Below are positions 35,897-44,559 of a stretch of 44,649 bases of DNA, in pieces (the first letter of the stretch is position 1; each line of letters starts with the position of its first letter). The position numbers and the translations under genes are program-made. The stretch is from Salipiger aestuarii (lineage in GTDB: Bacteria > Pseudomonadota > Alphaproteobacteria > Rhodobacterales > Rhodobacteraceae), in NCBI RefSeq assembly GCF_003259905.1, contig NZ_QLMG01000036.1, forward strand, positions 1 to 44,649, in the 5' to 3' direction. The notes beneath the pieces were generated by a model. The model was not told the origin of the DNA. It ran no database searches and was given only the letters and a program-made list of their open reading frames with translations.

Positions 35897-36843
35897 GCAA
35901 GGCATTCGCATCGCAAGGCGATCTGGAAGAAAAGACCATCAGTTTCACGCAGGTGGGTGACGGGCTGTATGCCTTTACCGCGCAGGGCGATCCCAACACC
36001 GGGGTCATCATCGGCGATGAATCCGTGATGATCGTCGAGGCGCAGGCCACGCCGCGTCTGGCGCGCAAGGTGATCGACTGCGTGCGCAGCGTCACCGACA
36101 AGCCGATCAGCCACCTTGTGCTGACGCATTACCACGCGGTGCGCGTGCTGGGGGCATCGGTCTATGGGGCGCGGGAAATCATCATGTCCGACACTGCCGC
36201 CGCCATGGTCGAAGAGCGCGGTCAGGAAGACTGGGACAGCGAGTTCGGCCGCTTTCCCCGGCTGTTTCAGGGGCATGAGGAAATCCCCGGCCTGACCCGC
36301 CCGACCACCACCTTCAGCGACCGCATGACCGTGTATCTGGGCAGGCGCCGGGTCGATATCATGCATCTGGGCCGCGCCCACACGGCGGGCGACGCGGTGA
36401 TCTGGGTGCCCGATCAAGAGGTGATGTTCACCGGCGACATCGTCGAATATCACTCGGCCTGCTATTGCGGCGACGGGCATTTCGCCGACTGGCCCGAGAC
36501 GCTGGCGGAAATCGCCGCCTATGAACCCAAGGCCATCGCGCCGGGTCGGGGCGATGCGCTGGTGGGCGAGGATCAGGTTGCCGCCGCGCTGGCCGCCACG
36601 GCGGATTTCGTGCGCTCGACCTACAAACCCGTGGCCAAGGTGGTCGCCCGTGGTGGCACCCTGCGCGAGGCCTGGGATGCGGTGCGCGCCGAATGCGACC
36701 CCAAGTTCGCCGATTACGCGATCTATGAACATTGCCTGCCGTTCAACGTCGCGCGGGCCTATGACGAGGCGCGCGGCATTGACACCCCGCGCATCTGGAC
36801 CGCCGAGCGCGACCAGACCATGTGGGCCGATCTGCAAAGCTGA
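35893..36843 (+). CDS. MBL-fold metallo-hydrolase-like protein lacking one metal site
   Basis: A 316-residue metallo-beta-lactamase-fold protein. The first metal site is present: His79 and His81 in LTHYHAVR, and the later His in GRAHTAGD. VMFTGDIV carries the bridging Asp. The canonical HxHxDH continues Asp-His, but here it reads HYHAVR, so Val83 and Arg84 replace the second-site Asp and His. There is no signal peptide. The gene is coupled to fahA by a 4-base overlap and precedes the FAD monooxygenase gene by 64 bases. It may be a thioesterase- or lactonase-like helper of the pathway; the real reaction is unknown. Confidence 0.78.
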   Translation: MSKAFASQGDLEEKTISFTQVGDGLYAFTAQGDPNTGVIIGDESVMIVEAQATPRLARKVIDCVRSVTDKPISHLVLTHYHAVRVLGASVYGAREIIMSDTAAAMVEERGQEDWDSEFGRFPRLFQGHEEIPGLTRPTTTFSDRMTVYLGRRRVDIMHLGRAHTAGDAVIWVPDQEVMFTGDIVEYHSACYCGDGHFADWPETLAEIAAYEPKAIAPGRGDALVGEDQVAAALAATADFVRSTYKPVAKVVARGGTLREAWDAVRAECDPKFADYAIYEHCLPFNVARAYDEARGIDTPRIWTAERDQTMWADLQS

Positions 36844-36907
36844 ACGGCGCAAGGGGGGCGGCCCGAAACAGCAGCCGGACCGCCCCGACCCGACGGAGGA
36901 GACAACG

Positions 36908-38509
36908 ATGCCCGCCTATTCCTACGACCCCCAACCCTTTGTGCGCCCGCCCGAACTGGATGGCGGCAGCACCGGCGCGCCCGTCGCCATCGTCGGCGCG
37001 GGGCCGATCGGGCTTGCCATGGCCGTCGATCTTGCGTTGCAGGGCGTGCGCTGCGTGGTGTTGGATGACAACAACGTGGTGTCGGTCGGCAGTCGCGCCA
37101 TCTGCTGGGCCAAACGCACGCTGGAGATTTTCGACCGCCTCGGCGTTGCCGACCGGATGCTGGCCAAGGGCGTCACCTGGAAGGTGGGGCGGCTGTTTCA
37201 CGGCGCGGACGAGGTTTACAGCTTTGACCTGCTGCCCGAGGACGGGCACAAGTTCCCCGCCTTCATCAACCTTCAGCAATATTACGTCGAACAATACCTT
37301 CTGGAACGCGCCCGCGATTTTCCCGACCTGATCGACCTGCGGTTCCTGTCCAGGGTCACCGGTCATCGCGCCACAGACACCGGCGTGGCGCTGGAGGTCG
37401 ACACCCCCGAAGGGGCCTACACACTGCACGCCGACTGGCTGCTGGCCTGCGACGGCGCGGGTTCGCAGACGCGCGCCCGCATGGGGCTGGATTTCGCCGG
37501 ACAGACCTTTGCCGAACAGTTCCTGATCGCCGATATCGAACTGGCCGAAAGCCCCTTCGATCAGGGCACGCCAGAGCGCTGGTTCTGGTTCGATCCCGAA
37601 TTTCACCCCGGCAAGTCGGCGCTGCTGCACATGCAGCCCGACAACCTCTATCGGATTGATCTGCAACTGGATCAGGGCGCCGATGCCGAACAGGAGGCGA
37701 CCGAGGAAAAGGTCACGCCCCGCATCCGCGCCATCGTCGGTGACCGGCCCTTCCGGCTGGACTGGTTGTCGGTCTACACGTTCCGCTGCATCAAGCTGGA
37801 TCGCTTCGTGCATGGCCGCGTGGTGTTCGTCGGCGACAGCGCCCATGTGGTCAGCCCGTTTGGCGCGCGCGGCGGCAATGGCGGCATTCAGGACGTCGAC
37901 AATCTGGGCTGGAAGCTGGCGGCCGTGATCCGGGGCGATGCGGACACCGTGCTGCTGGAAAGCTATCACGAGGAACGCAGCCGCGGGTCCGCCGAAAACA
38001 TCCGAAATTCGACCCGCGCCACCAATTTCATGACCCCCAAGACCCCGGTCGAGGCGATGTTCCGCCGCGAAACCCTGCGTCTTGCCCACACCCATCCCTT
38101 TGCCCGCCAACTGATAAACTCGGGGCGGCTGTCGCTGCCCTGCGCTCTGGACGGGCTGTCGTTGCAGACCCCCGGTCCGGGCGTCGGGCTGGCGATGGTG
38201 GATGCGCCGCTGGGCGATGGCTGGCTGCTGCCGCTGGTGCAGGGGCGGTTCGCGCTGGTGGGCTTTGGCGACATCGCCCTGCCCGACATCGGTCTGCCGC
38301 GCGTCGGCATCGGCGGACCCGCGCGGGGCTATGAGTGTCACGACGACCCGCAGGGCTATGCGCTGCAACGCTACGGTACCGGGGTGGCCCATCTTGTGCG
38401 CCCCGACGGGCATGTCGCCGCGACCTTCACGGGCGTCGTCGATGCCCACGCCGCGCGGACCGCGCTGGCCCGCGCCATGGGCAAACGCTGCGAAAGGGTT
38501 TCGGCATGA
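36908..38509 (+). CDS. FAD-dependent aromatic-ring monooxygenase (MhpA/MhaA-like)
   Basis: A 533-residue single-component-type flavoprotein hydroxylase of the PHBH/MhpA group. The FAD-binding GAGPIG lies in PVAIVGAGPIGLAMAVDLAL (about 25-44). The second flavin motif is FVGDSAHVVSPFGARGGNGGIQD (near 310-332), with LACDGAGSQTR between. The ATG at 36908 follows CGGAGGAG. It overlaps a 62-residue gene, and the pair stands among homogentisate genes. I recall the two-component 3-hydroxyphenylacetate 6-hydroxylase MhaA/MhaB of Pseudomonas putida, a large flavoprotein plus a very small coupling protein producing homogentisate. By analogy, this is its likely role; the substrate is inferred from context. 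Confidence 0.8.
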   Translation: MPAYSYDPQPFVRPPELDGGSTGAPVAIVGAGPIGLAMAVDLALQGVRCVVLDDNNVVSVGSRAICWAKRTLEIFDRLGVADRMLAKGVTWKVGRLFHGADEVYSFDLLPEDGHKFPAFINLQQYYVEQYLLERARDFPDLIDLRFLSRVTGHRATDTGVALEVDTPEGAYTLHADWLLACDGAGSQTRARMGLDFAGQTFAEQFLIADIELAESPFDQGTPERWFWFDPEFHPGKSALLHMQPDNLYRIDLQLDQGADAEQEATEEKVTPRIRAIVGDRPFRLDWLSVYTFRCIKLDRFVHGRVVFVGDSAHVVSPFGARGGNGGIQDVDNLGWKLAAVIRGDADTVLLESYHEERSRGSAENIRNSTRATNFMTPKTPVEAMFRRETLRLAHTHPFARQLINSGRLSLPCALDGLSLQTPGPGVGLAMVDAPLGDGWLLPLVQGRFALVGFGDIALPDIGLPRVGIGGPARGYECHDDPQGYALQRYGTGVAHLVRPDGHVAATFTGVVDAHAARTALARAMGKRCERVSA

Positions 38510-38694
38510 CCGTGCAACAGATGGGCCTCGGCAGCCGGGGCGATGAATTTTACGAGGCGCTGATAGCGGTGCATGACGGGCTGGACGAGCCTGCCAGCCA
38601 CGCGCTGAACGCGCGCCTCGTGCTGATCCTTGCCAACCGGATCGGCGATGTCGATGTGCTGAAGGATCTGCTGAAAGCCGCCGCCGATGCCTGA
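38506..38694 (+). CDS. small DUF2783-type protein, probable coupling partner of the monooxygenase
   Basis: A 62-residue helical protein (MTVQQMGLGSRGDEFYEALI, HALNARLVLILANRIGD, DVLKDLLKAAADA). It begins inside the stop of the FAD monooxygenase (ATGA) and ends inside maiA, so it is translated together with them. Proteins of the DUF2783 type occur next to this class of flavoprotein. The size is close to that of MhaB, the small coupling protein of 3-hydroxyphenylacetate hydroxylase, as I remember it. Function is inferred from pairing. Confidence 0.75.
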   Translation: MTVQQMGLGSRGDEFYEALIAVHDGLDEPASHALNARLVLILANRIGDVDVLKDLLKAAADA

Positions 38695-39322
38695 CGCGGT
38701 GCTGTATGATTACTGGCGATCCACCGCCGCCTGGCGGGTGCGCATCGCGCTGAACCTGGCGGGCATCGACTGGGTCAGCCGCCCGGTCGATCTGGTGGCG
38801 GGCGATCAGCGCGCGACCGCGCATCTGGCACGCAGCGCCCAGGGGCTGGTGCCGGTGCTGGACATCGACGGCATCCGCCTGACGCAAAGCCTTGTGATCA
38901 TCGACTATCTTGAGGCAACCGGCCGCCTGTCGCTGACCCCCGCGGATCCCGCGCAGGCGGCGCGCGCCCGCGCCGTGGCCATGACCATCGCCTGCGACAT
39001 CCACCCGGTGTGCAACCTGCGCGTCGCGGCCCATGCCGCCACGCTGACCGCCGACCCCGACACCCGCGCCGCGTGGATGCGCCATTTCATCCGTCCGGGG
39101 CTGGAAGCGGTGGAAACCCTGCTGCACCCCACCGGCCCCTTTGCCATGGGCGATGCGCTGACGCTCGCCGATCTGTGCATCACGCCGCAGCTTTACAACG
39201 CCGCGCGCTGGGGCGTGCCGACCGACGATCTGCCGCGCCTGACGCGCGCGGCGGCGCATTGCGCCGCGCTGGATGCCTTTGTGCGAGCCGACGCGGCCGC
39301 GATGCAGCTGACGACACCATAA
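38687..39322 (+). CDS. maiA: maleylacetoacetate isomerase
   Basis: A 211-residue zeta-class glutathione transferase that isomerises maleylacetoacetate to fumarylacetoacetate using glutathione. The N-terminal thioredoxin-fold domain has the glutathione-contacting YDYWRSTAAWRVRIALNLAGI (zeta signature SSxxYRVRIALN with Thr and Trp replacements) and QGLVPVLDIDG, TQSLVIIDYLEA. The C-terminal helical domain has the typical CDIHPVCNLRV and FAMGDALTLADLCITPQLYNA. The start overlaps the preceding small gene by eight bases. Confidence 0.92.
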   Translation: MPDAVLYDYWRSTAAWRVRIALNLAGIDWVSRPVDLVAGDQRATAHLARSAQGLVPVLDIDGIRLTQSLVIIDYLEATGRLSLTPADPAQAARARAVAMTIACDIHPVCNLRVAAHAATLTADPDTRAAWMRHFIRPGLEAVETLLHPTGPFAMGDALTLADLCITPQLYNAARWGVPTDDLPRLTRAAAHCAALDAFVRADAAAMQLTTP

Positions 39323-39361
39323 ACGATCCGGGCCAAAGCCCGATCCAAGGGAGGACACACC

Positions 39362-40390
39362 ATGACCCATCTGAAAACCGGCCTTTCGGCGCTGGCCCTG
39401 CTGGCGATGTCTGGCGCGGCACAGGCTGCCGACGTGACGCTGGCGCTGTCCAGCTGGCTGCCGCCGCGCCACCCCATCGTTGTCAACGCCATCAAGCCAT
39501 GGGCGAAACAGATCGAAGAGGTGACCGAGGGCCGCGTCAGCGTGCGCGTTCTGGGCAAACCGCTCGGCAGCCCTCCGTCGCATTTCGACATGGCGCGCGA
39601 TGGCATCGCCGACATCACCTACGGGCTGCACAGCTTTACCCAGGACGACCGCTTTTCCGGGGCGCAACTGGGGCAGTTCTCGTTTCTGGGCGATGACGCG
39701 ATCGGCGCGTCCGAAGCATTCTGGACCGTCTACACCGAAGACCTGAACGCGCGGGCCGAACACGACGGCACCCACCTGCTGGGCCTGTTCGTCCACGGGC
39801 CGGGTCTGCTGCACAACAACGTGCGCAAGATCGAAACCCCCGCCGATCTGTCCGGGCTCAAGATCCGGGTTCCGGGGGGCTATGTGGCGGCGCTGACGGA
39901 AGACCTCGGCGCGACGCCGCTGTTCATGTCCTCGCCCGAGGTTTACGAAAAACTGTCGCGCGGCGTGATCGACGGGGTAGCGTTCACCTATGAGGCGCTG
40001 ACCGCGTTCAAGCTGACCGACGACATCAAATATTCGATGACCGTGCCCGGCGGCCTTTACAACACCAGCTGGTTCCTGGTGATGGACCAGGACAAGTGGG
40101 ATGAAATCCCGCAACAGGATCAGGCGGCGATCGACGCGATCTCGGGGGCGGCCTTTGCCCGGCTGGTGGGCCAGGCGTGGAACGACGCCGACCTCGCCGC
40201 CGAAGCGGCCATAACGGACGCGGGGATCGACCTTTACCCGGCGCCGGACGCGGTGGTCGACGCGGTGCGCACGGCAGCCGGGAAACACGAACGGACCTGG
40301 GCCGACAGCCTGCCCGAAGGCGAAGACGGCGCCGCCGCCCTGGCGCGCCTGCGCGCGATGACCGGCGTGGAGACCCTGGCGACCCAATGA
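39362..40390 (+). CDS. dctP: TRAP transporter substrate-binding protein DctP
   Basis: A 342-residue periplasmic solute-binding protein of the TRAP type. The signal peptide ends AQA at residue 22. Family features are LSSWLPPRHPIV, a helical KPWAKQIEEVTEGRVSVRVLG, DMARDGIADITYGLHSF, the conserved GLKIRVPGGY and the LYNTSWFLVMDQDKW segment. Genes for both membrane partners follow directly. With the homogentisate genes upstream, the cargo is probably an aromatic carboxylate; this is inference. GGGAGGACACACC gives a good ribosome binding site. Confidence 0.88.
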   Translation: MTHLKTGLSALALLAMSGAAQAADVTLALSSWLPPRHPIVVNAIKPWAKQIEEVTEGRVSVRVLGKPLGSPPSHFDMARDGIADITYGLHSFTQDDRFSGAQLGQFSFLGDDAIGASEAFWTVYTEDLNARAEHDGTHLLGLFVHGPGLLHNNVRKIETPADLSGLKIRVPGGYVAALTEDLGATPLFMSSPEVYEKLSRGVIDGVAFTYEALTAFKLTDDIKYSMTVPGGLYNTSWFLVMDQDKWDEIPQQDQAAIDAISGAAFARLVGQAWNDADLAAEAAITDAGIDLYPAPDAVVDAVRTAAGKHERTWADSLPEGEDGAAALARLRAMTGVETLATQ

Positions 40391-40842
40391 TCCTGAACCG
40401 GTTGGAAACAAGTCTGCTGGGGCTGGCGGCGGTGCTGCTGCTGGCCCTCATGGCGGTGACGGGGATCGACGTGATCGGCCGCTACCTGCTGAACGCGCCG
40501 CTGTCCGGCGCGTTCGAAATGACCGAGCTGCTGCTGGGCGCGCTGGTGTTCACGGCGCTGCCGCTGGTCAGTCGCAACGGTGCGCATGTCGAGGTCGATC
40601 TGGTCGCGGGCGTGCTGCCGCGCGCCGTCAACCGCGGGCTGGGGGTTTTCGCCGCGCTGGTGTCAGCGGGGGTGCTGTGCTGGTTCGCCTGGACGCTGCT
40701 GATGCTGATGCTGGGCCAGATCCACGACGGCGCGCGGTCGGTGTCGATGGGGGTGCCGCTGGCGCCATTTGCCGCGCTGGGGGCAGCGGCCTGCCTGCTG
40801 TCGGCGCTGTTCGGACTGATCCGGGGATTTACCCATGACTGA
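40387..40842 (+). CDS. dctQ: TRAP transporter small membrane subunit DctQ
   Basis: A 151-residue protein with four hydrophobic segments (about 9-33, 46-64, 84-108, 122-145), the form of the small TRAP permease subunit. The conserved pattern DVIGRYLLNAPLSGAFEMTELLLG lies between the first two segments, and LVSRNGAHVEVDL follows the second. The start overlaps the dctP stop by four bases, and the stop overlaps dctM by eight. Confidence 0.88.
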   Translation: MILNRLETSLLGLAAVLLLALMAVTGIDVIGRYLLNAPLSGAFEMTELLLGALVFTALPLVSRNGAHVEVDLVAGVLPRAVNRGLGVFAALVSAGVLCWFAWTLLMLMLGQIHDGARSVSMGVPLAPFAALGAAACLLSALFGLIRGFTHD

Positions 40843-42142
40843 ATCGCTTGTCGCCATCGCCATCCTGCTGGGGCTGGTGTTCGCCCGCGTGCCCATCGCC
40901 TTTGCCATGGCGCTTGTGGGCGGGGTGGGCTTTGCGCTGCTGCGCGGCTGGGAACCGGCCAGCGCCATGGTCGGGGCCGCCGTGTTCGAAACCGGCCTCA
41001 GCTATTCGCTGTCGGTGGTGCCGCTGTTCATCTTCATGGGCAACGTTCTGGCGGGATCGGGCATCGCGCACGGGCTGTTCGCCGGGGCCGACCGGCTGTT
41101 CGGGCGCATGAAGGGCGGGCTGGCGCTGGCTGCCGTGTTGTCTTGTGGCGGGTTTTCCGCCGTCTCGGGGTCTTCGCTTGCCACGGCCGCCACCATGAGC
41201 CGCGTCGCCATGCCCCCCATGCGCAAGTTCGGCTATGCCGACAGCCTGGCGGCAGGGTCCATCGCCGCCGGGGGCACGCTGGGCATCCTTATTCCGCCCT
41301 CGGTCATCATGATCATCTATGGGCTGCTGACCGAAAGCGACATCGGCAAGCTGTTCATCGCGGGGCTGATCCCCGGCGTGCTGGGCATCCTGTTCTATTT
41401 GATCGCTGTGATGGTCGCGGTGCGCCTGAACCCCGGACTTGCCCCCGAGGCGGGCCAGTCCCAGCCCATGACCCGGCAGGACAAGCTGGGAGTGCTGGGC
41501 ACGCTGGGGCTGTTCGCCTTTATCATGATCGGGATCTACGGCGGGTTTTTCACGCCGATCGAGGCGGCCGGCATGGGCGCCATCGCCTCGCTTGGCCTGG
41601 CGCTGGGAATGCGCGCGCTGACGTGGAAAGGCTTTGCAAGTGCGTGCCGCGAGACGCTGCTGGCCTCGGCCATGATATTCGCCATCATCATCGGCGCCGA
41701 GATCTTTTCCGCCTTCGTCAACTTTGCCGGGCTGCCCGACGCGCTGGTCGACATGATCTACGAGGCCGACGTGAACCCCTGGACCGTGGTCTGGATCATG
41801 GTGGGGATCTACCTGCTGATGGGATGCGTGTTCGAAAGCCTGTCGATGATCCTGCTGACGGTGCCGGTGTTCTACCCGATCATCGTCCAGCTTGATTTCG
41901 GCTCCGGCCCGCTGGCCGACCCCGAGGCGCTGTTGATCTGGTTCGCCGTCGTCGTCGTGGTCGTGACCGAGGTCAGCCTTATCACGCCGCCCGTGGGGAT
42001 GAATGTGTTCGTGTTGCGCAGCGTCATGCCCGACATCCCGCTGACCGACATCTTTCGCGGCATCACGCCGTTCTGGCTGGCCGATCTGGTACGGCTGGCG
42101 TTGCTGGTGCTGGTGCCGTGGCTGTCGCTGTGTCTTCTGTAG
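40835..42142 (+). CDS. dctM: TRAP transporter large permease DctM
   Basis: A 435-residue membrane protein with about 12 hydrophobic segments, the sodium-driven channel of a TRAP transporter. Family stretches are LFIFMGNVLAGSGIA, SGSSLATAATMSRVAMPPM, AAGGTLGILIPPSVIMIIYG and LLTVPVFYPI. It completes the DctPQM set. A MarR-type gene starts five bases after its stop. Confidence 0.92.
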   Translation: MTESLVAIAILLGLVFARVPIAFAMALVGGVGFALLRGWEPASAMVGAAVFETGLSYSLSVVPLFIFMGNVLAGSGIAHGLFAGADRLFGRMKGGLALAAVLSCGGFSAVSGSSLATAATMSRVAMPPMRKFGYADSLAAGSIAAGGTLGILIPPSVIMIIYGLLTESDIGKLFIAGLIPGVLGILFYLIAVMVAVRLNPGLAPEAGQSQPMTRQDKLGVLGTLGLFAFIMIGIYGGFFTPIEAAGMGAIASLGLALGMRALTWKGFASACRETLLASAMIFAIIIGAEIFSAFVNFAGLPDALVDMIYEADVNPWTVVWIMVGIYLLMGCVFESLSMILLTVPVFYPIIVQLDFGSGPLADPEALLIWFAVVVVVVTEVSLITPPVGMNVFVLRSVMPDIPLTDIFRGITPFWLADLVRLALLVLVPWLSLCLL

Positions 42143-42147
42143 CGGCC

Positions 42148-42585
42148 ATGATCGATCTGCCCCCGCCCCGCGCCTCGCTGCCGATCCTGCTCATCCTTGC
42201 GCGCGAAACCATGCTGCGCGAGCTGCGCCCGATGATGGCCGACGCGGGGCTGACCGAACCGCAATGGCGCATCCTGCGGGTGCTGACCCATGAGGGCGCG
42301 CTGTCGGTGCAGGATGTGGCGGCGGCGGCCTGTCTGCAGCCCACATCGGTGTCGCGCATTCTGCAATCCATGGTGGAACGCGGGCTGGTGCTGCGTCGGC
42401 AGGACAGCGCCAACCGGCGGCGTCAGGTGGTGACGGCAACGGCGCAGGGCCAGGCGCTGATCGCACGCTCCGCGCCGGTATCGCGCGCCGTCACCGATGG
42501 CTTTGCGGATCGGTTCGGGCGGGAACGGTACGCGCAGCTTGTGGCGCTGCTGGATGCGTTCATCGTCGATTGCGGCGAGGGCTAG
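42148..42585 (+). CDS. MarR-family regulator, HpaR-like
   Basis: A 145-residue MarR protein. The N-terminal SLPILLILARETMLRELRPMMADAGLTEPQWRILRVL closely follows the pattern of HpaR, the repressor of homoprotocatechuate degradation, and LQPTSVSRILQSMVERGLVLRR is the DNA-reading part. I chose the ATG at 42148, five bases after dctM, so it is probably expressed with the transporter. Its stop is immediately followed by the stop of the convergent ThDP enzyme gene. A likely target is the inverted repeat at 44291-44317 or the TRAP operon; this is inference. Confidence 0.83.
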   Translation: MIDLPPPRASLPILLILARETMLRELRPMMADAGLTEPQWRILRVLTHEGALSVQDVAAAACLQPTSVSRILQSMVERGLVLRRQDSANRRRQVVTATAQGQALIARSAPVSRAVTDGFADRFGRERYAQLVALLDAFIVDCGEG

Positions 42586-44214
42586 TCAGATCCGCATCCG
42601 GGGCACATCGTTGGGGTCAAGGCGCAGTTCGATCAGCAAGGGGCGGTCTCGGGTCGCAATCGCATCCAGCGCCGCGTCCAGCCCCGCATCGTCGGTCACC
42701 AGAACCCCCTGCCCGCCCAGCGAGATCGCCACGTCGGCAAAGGTCGGCCAGTCGAATTCGGTCAGCGACGGGTCCATCTTGCGGTCCAGAAACTGGATAT
42801 GTTCCGCGCCATAGGCGGCATCGTTGCACAGGATCACCACCAGATCCTGTTTCAGCCGCACGGCGGTGTTGAATTCGCCCAAGCCGCCCATCATGAACCC
42901 CCCGTCGCCGGAAAACAGCACCACGGGACGGTCCGGAGCCGCGATGCCCGCGCCGATCGCCTCGGGCAGGCCCAGCCCGATGGACCCGAAATGCGCTGTA
43001 ACGACAAAGCTTTGCGGGTCGCGCACCGAAATCCGGCACCAGACCTCGGTCATGAAGCGGCCTCCGTCGGTGACAAGCACGCGGTCCTGCGGCAGCACGC
43101 GTTCCAGCCGGTCGAGGGCTGCGACATAGCTCACATGGCTGGTAGATTTCCGCCCCGGCACATGGGTGCGCAGCGTTGCGGGATCAAGTTCGGGGGTAAA
43201 GCCCGAGGGCGCGATTTCCGCCTCATCCAGCCAATGCACGAAATTATCCGCCGTCAGACCCGCGTCGGCCACCAGCGCCGCGTCAGGATGCACAGACCGC
43301 CCCATGGCGGTGGGGTCGGTGTCAACCTGCACCAGCCGCTTGCCGGCCGTCAGCTTGCCCCGGTCGGTGGTGAAATCATGCAGCCCCGCGCCAAAGGCGA
43401 CGATGCAGTCGGATTTGCCGATCACGTCATAGGCGGCGGGCGTGCTGAGCGTGCCAAAGATATCCAGATCATGGGGATGGCCGCGAAACAGCCCCTTGGC
43501 GCGCAGGGTGGTGGCGACGGGTGCCTCAAGCCGTTCGGCCAGCCGCAGGATCCGGTCGCGCGCGTGAACCGCGCCGCCCCCGGCAAGGATCACCGGTCGG
43601 CGCGCGCTGGCGATCATGCCGATGGCCTGATCCAGCGCGTCGCCTTCGGGCACATAGCTGCGGGTTTCGAACACGGTCAGCGCGTGGGGCGCATAGGGGG
43701 TCTCGGCCCACATGAAATCCGCCGGCATGTTCAGCACCACGGGGCGGCGTTCGACCCGCGCCCGCCAGATCGCGCGGGCGACATCCCGCGCGGCGGTGTC
43801 AGGCGCGCGCAGCTGTTCGAACCCCGCGCCGGTGGCCAGAACCACGGCGCGCTGGTCGATGCCCTGCAGGTGGCGGGGGTTGGCGACGGGGGTGTCCCCG
43901 GCCAGCAGAACGACGGGGATCTGGCCGCGCACGCCTTCGGTCAGCGCGGTCATGCAGTTGGTCAGCGCCGGGCCATGGGTGACGGTGGCGATGCCGGGCG
44001 CCCCGGTGACCTGCGCATAGGCCAGCGCCATCAGCACGGCGCTGCCTTCATGCGCGGCGGGAACGAAACGCCCGTTACAGCCGCGCACGAAATGATCGGC
44101 CAGAAACAGGTTTGCATCGCCCATCAGGCCGAACATCACGTCGATGCCGTGGTGCCGTACCGCGCGGGCGATGGCCTGATGCACGGGGATGTCCCGGGGG
44201 GTGGTGTCGTACAT
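42586..44214 (-). CDS. thiamine-diphosphate-dependent enzyme, acetolactate synthase/decarboxylase-like
   Basis: A 542-residue ThDP enzyme of the acetohydroxyacid synthase/benzoylformate decarboxylase group. The cofactor-activating Glu lies in AAHEGSAVLMALAYAQVTG. The central domain has VILAGGGAV. The ThDP/Mg motif runs from FSGDGGFMMGGLGEFNTAV to ILCND. The ATG at 44214 follows AGAGGAGCG. Given the aromatic genes next door, a decarboxylase acting on an aromatic 2-oxo acid that feeds the pathway is plausible. However, acetolactate synthase-like enzymes are many and the reaction is not certain. There is no small regulatory subunit gene beside it. Confidence 0.82.
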   Translation of the reverse strand: MYDTTPRDIPVHQAIARAVRHHGIDVMFGLMGDANLFLADHFVRGCNGRFVPAAHEGSAVLMALAYAQVTGAPGIATVTHGPALTNCMTALTEGVRGQIPVVLLAGDTPVANPRHLQGIDQRAVVLATGAGFEQLRAPDTAARDVARAIWRARVERRPVVLNMPADFMWAETPYAPHALTVFETRSYVPEGDALDQAIGMIASARRPVILAGGGAVHARDRILRLAERLEAPVATTLRAKGLFRGHPHDLDIFGTLSTPAAYDVIGKSDCIVAFGAGLHDFTTDRGKLTAGKRLVQVDTDPTAMGRSVHPDAALVADAGLTADNFVHWLDEAEIAPSGFTPELDPATLRTHVPGRKSTSHVSYVAALDRLERVLPQDRVLVTDGGRFMTEVWCRISVRDPQSFVVTAHFGSIGLGLPEAIGAGIAAPDRPVVLFSGDGGFMMGGLGEFNTAVRLKQDLVVILCNDAAYGAEHIQFLDRKMDPSLTEFDWPTFADVAISLGGQGVLVTDDAGLDAALDAIATRDRPLLIELRLDPNDVPRMRI

Positions 44215-44475
44215 TGCGGGCGCTCCTCTTTGGGCAAAGGATAGCGCAGCGGTCATGCGTGTGGCGCGCATCTTGCGGGGTGCTGCGGCGGTTTGATGCA
44301 CGATCCGTGCATGAAACCGCGGCCACGCATGCGATGATCGCACGCGCCACGCCACGCCGTCGCCGCCGACAGGCAGGCCGGTGCGCCCCCGGCCCACAGC
44401 TTTCGGTTGATCGGATTGGTAAGTTCGGTAAAGCTTCGACCGTTGAATGCATTTACAATCAGAGGCGCTTTTCAT
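44215..44475. other. upstream region of the ThDP enzyme gene
   Basis: No gene is seen. It holds the ribosome binding site of the ThDP enzyme gene, the inverted repeat listed separately, and an A/T-richer tail from about 44400. Confidence 0.5.
44291..44317. promoter_or_regulatory. 12-bp inverted repeat upstream of the ThDP enzyme gene
   Basis: GTTTGATGCACG (44291-44302) and CGTGCATGAAAC (44306-44317) are inverted with a 3-base spacer and one mismatch, 77 bp from the start codon. This is a good size for a dimeric repressor or activator site; the HpaR-like MarR is the nearest candidate protein. Confidence 0.5.
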
Positions 44476-44559
44476 ATGGCCATTATCATTGAAAACATGG
44501 GCGATGCTGAAGGAACCGTCAGCACGCGGTACGCCATGGCCCCCGGCGACCGGTTCTAA
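44476..44559 (+). pseudogene. short fragment resembling the start of an RTX/serralysin-type protein
   Basis: An ATG at 44476 with AGAGGCG upstream opens 27 codons (MAIIIENMGDAEG..., YAMAPGDRF) before TAA. The pattern of acidic residues, then Tyr-x-Met-x-x-Gly-Asp-x-Phe, recalls the N-terminal repeats of secreted RTX proteins and peptidases, where the fold would continue. After the stop the frame stays open to the window edge but shows no clear match. It could be a gene broken by a nonsense change or a true small ORF. The window ends 90 bases later, so this is tentative. Confidence 0.28.

Noticed and set aside
36743-40411. 1222-codon open frame opposite the MBL, monooxygenase, maiA and dctP genes
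   Set aside because: It spans five well-supported plus-strand genes and has shadow-type composition.
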